Part shown: one piece after another, positions 63,184-64,000 of the stretch | Layout: the number at the start of each line of letters is the position of its first letter | Position numbering within the stretch: position 1 is the stretch's first letter | NCBI RefSeq assembly: GCF_019175385.1 | Contig: NC_083339.1 | Span: 83,130,120-83,194,119 of the forward strand | Direction: 5' to 3' | Length of the DNA stretch: 64,000 bases | Source: Lycium barbarum | Taxonomy: Eukaryota; Streptophyta; Magnoliopsida; Solanales; Solanaceae | Made by a program: the position numbers and the translations under genes | The notes under the pieces: model-generated | The model's database searches: none | What the model was told of the DNA's origin: nothing | The model's input: only the letters and a program-made list of their open reading frames with translations

Positions 63184-64000
63184 TGTCACGTCCCGAACCA
63201 TGGCCTGGGCGTGACACGACACTCGGTGCCAGACTATCTATGACCGAGCGAACCCATGGCTGTTGAGTCTAACAGTTGTATCATGAAAGCATGCAAGATA
63301 TAAAATGAACCAAGAGAATATTCTAACTCCAATATAACAGAGGATGCGGAAATAAATGTTGTGAGGCAAAACAAACATAACTGACTAAAGAATGTGTCTA
63401 TGAAACCTCTATGATCAAACTAATGTAAGAATAACTAGGTCAGCACAAGACCCTGACATGCCTCAAATACTAATGAACTAACTAATACTCGAAAGCTGGA
63501 AATAGATGGGAAGCCCTAAATGAGAAGGGCTCACAACCTAGCTAATGTACTCAAAGTGCTGGAAGCTAAGCGGATGTTGTATCCTCCTGAAAGTCAAACT
63601 CTACACCGTGAAGTGCAGGCCTATGCATAAGGCCGTTAGTACAGTTGAATTGTAAAAGTATGATAAGCAACTGAAGCAATGATAAGGGATACATGAACAA
63701 TAAAGTATAATGAAACTGAATACTCATATCATGAGCTGATCTGTATAGAAACCACCTGTGCAAATATCATGTAACTATGGCCTCAGGCCCAATAAATAAT
63801 GAGATCTCAAAGCTATGGCCTCAGGCCAAAAATATTTACATATGCACATGAATCATAACTATGTCCTTGGGCTCAATCAAACATGAAGCAACAGGTGTAA
63901 AACTGACTACAGACTCTTTATCAAGACTGATGACTTAGACTGCTTTCTGAGACTCGTAGATTGAATTACAAGTCGTTTAGATTAAGCTAGGGTACATAGC
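63184..64000 (-). repeat. LTR L, partial (cut by window edge)
   Basis: It begins TGTCACGTCCCGAACC and holds the short inverted repeat GTCACG/CGTGAC in its first 35 bp. Its layout ('gtgcaggcctatgcataaggccgttagtac') parallels the other LTRs. A 'ctatggcctcaggcc' unit recurs around 63775-63860. It belongs to a different subfamily. The other end is outside the window. Confidence 0.6.

Noticed and set aside
1..64000. Search for tRNA, rRNA or intact host genes
   Set aside because: No cloverleaf-like A and B box pairs, rRNA blocks or exon-intron patterns with recognisable plant proteins were seen. The tRNA-Met matches are 12-bp primer sites only.

Overview
The window is plant nuclear DNA made almost entirely of nested Ty3/gypsy LTR retrotransposons of the chromovirus (Tekay/Del-like) type. 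The coding remnants share a CCHC gag, a DPGST protease, an F-x-DD reverse transcriptase, RNase H, a DD35E integrase, a GPY/F module and a C-terminal chromodomain. Most LTRs read TGTCACGACCC on the + strand at their U5 end, and the primer sites match initiator tRNA-Met. This family style and base composition recall Solanaceae repeat-rich heterochromatin, but that host call is inference. I see no convincing host protein gene, tRNA or rRNA. Apart from one solo LTR and a small fragment, every element reads on the minus strand.

Layout. Element A (1-841) is the gag start, leader and part of the 5' LTR of an element cut by the window edge. Its LTR is interrupted at 841/842 by element C, an old, stop-riddled copy: 3' LTR 842-1064 plus 10772-13051, pol/gag about 13.1-17.8 kb, truncated 5' LTR about 17811-20337. 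C's 3' LTR carries element B (1065-10766, TSD gagta), which has equal-length LTRs of 2908 bp but an internal deletion removing RNase H and most of integrase. A junction zone of fragments spans 20338-21088.

From about 21089 to 63056 lies element I, a non-autonomous large retrotransposon derivative with a small acidic ORF (53070-53588) in place of gag-pol. Inside its internal region sits element E (22364-49650, TSD cttta), a second non-coding LARD-like element with LTRs of about 4 kb. E's 3' LTR holds the complete element F (23435-33503, TSD gtaac) and the solo LTR G (36333-39279, TSD ccatg). E's internal region holds solo LTR H in the opposite orientation (42353-44696, TSD aaaac). Element I's 5' LTR holds solo LTRs J (54901-58213, TSD gtcgg) and K (58280-61504, TSD caatg). 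A last LTR, L, starts at 63184 and runs off the window.

How the parts relate. A, C, B and F are or were protein-coding chromoviruses. E and I keep the primer site, polypurine tract and a hairpin beside it that the coding elements share, so they were probably mobilised in trans by such relatives. Across the LTRs several non-coding signals recur: two splice-donor-like motifs downstream of the promoter, a 30-bp inverted repeat with a TGACGTAA core, and clusters of CCGTAA/TTACGG palindromes in U3. Many nonsense codons look like C-to-T changes at CG and CHG sites, as expected for methylated, silenced repeats.
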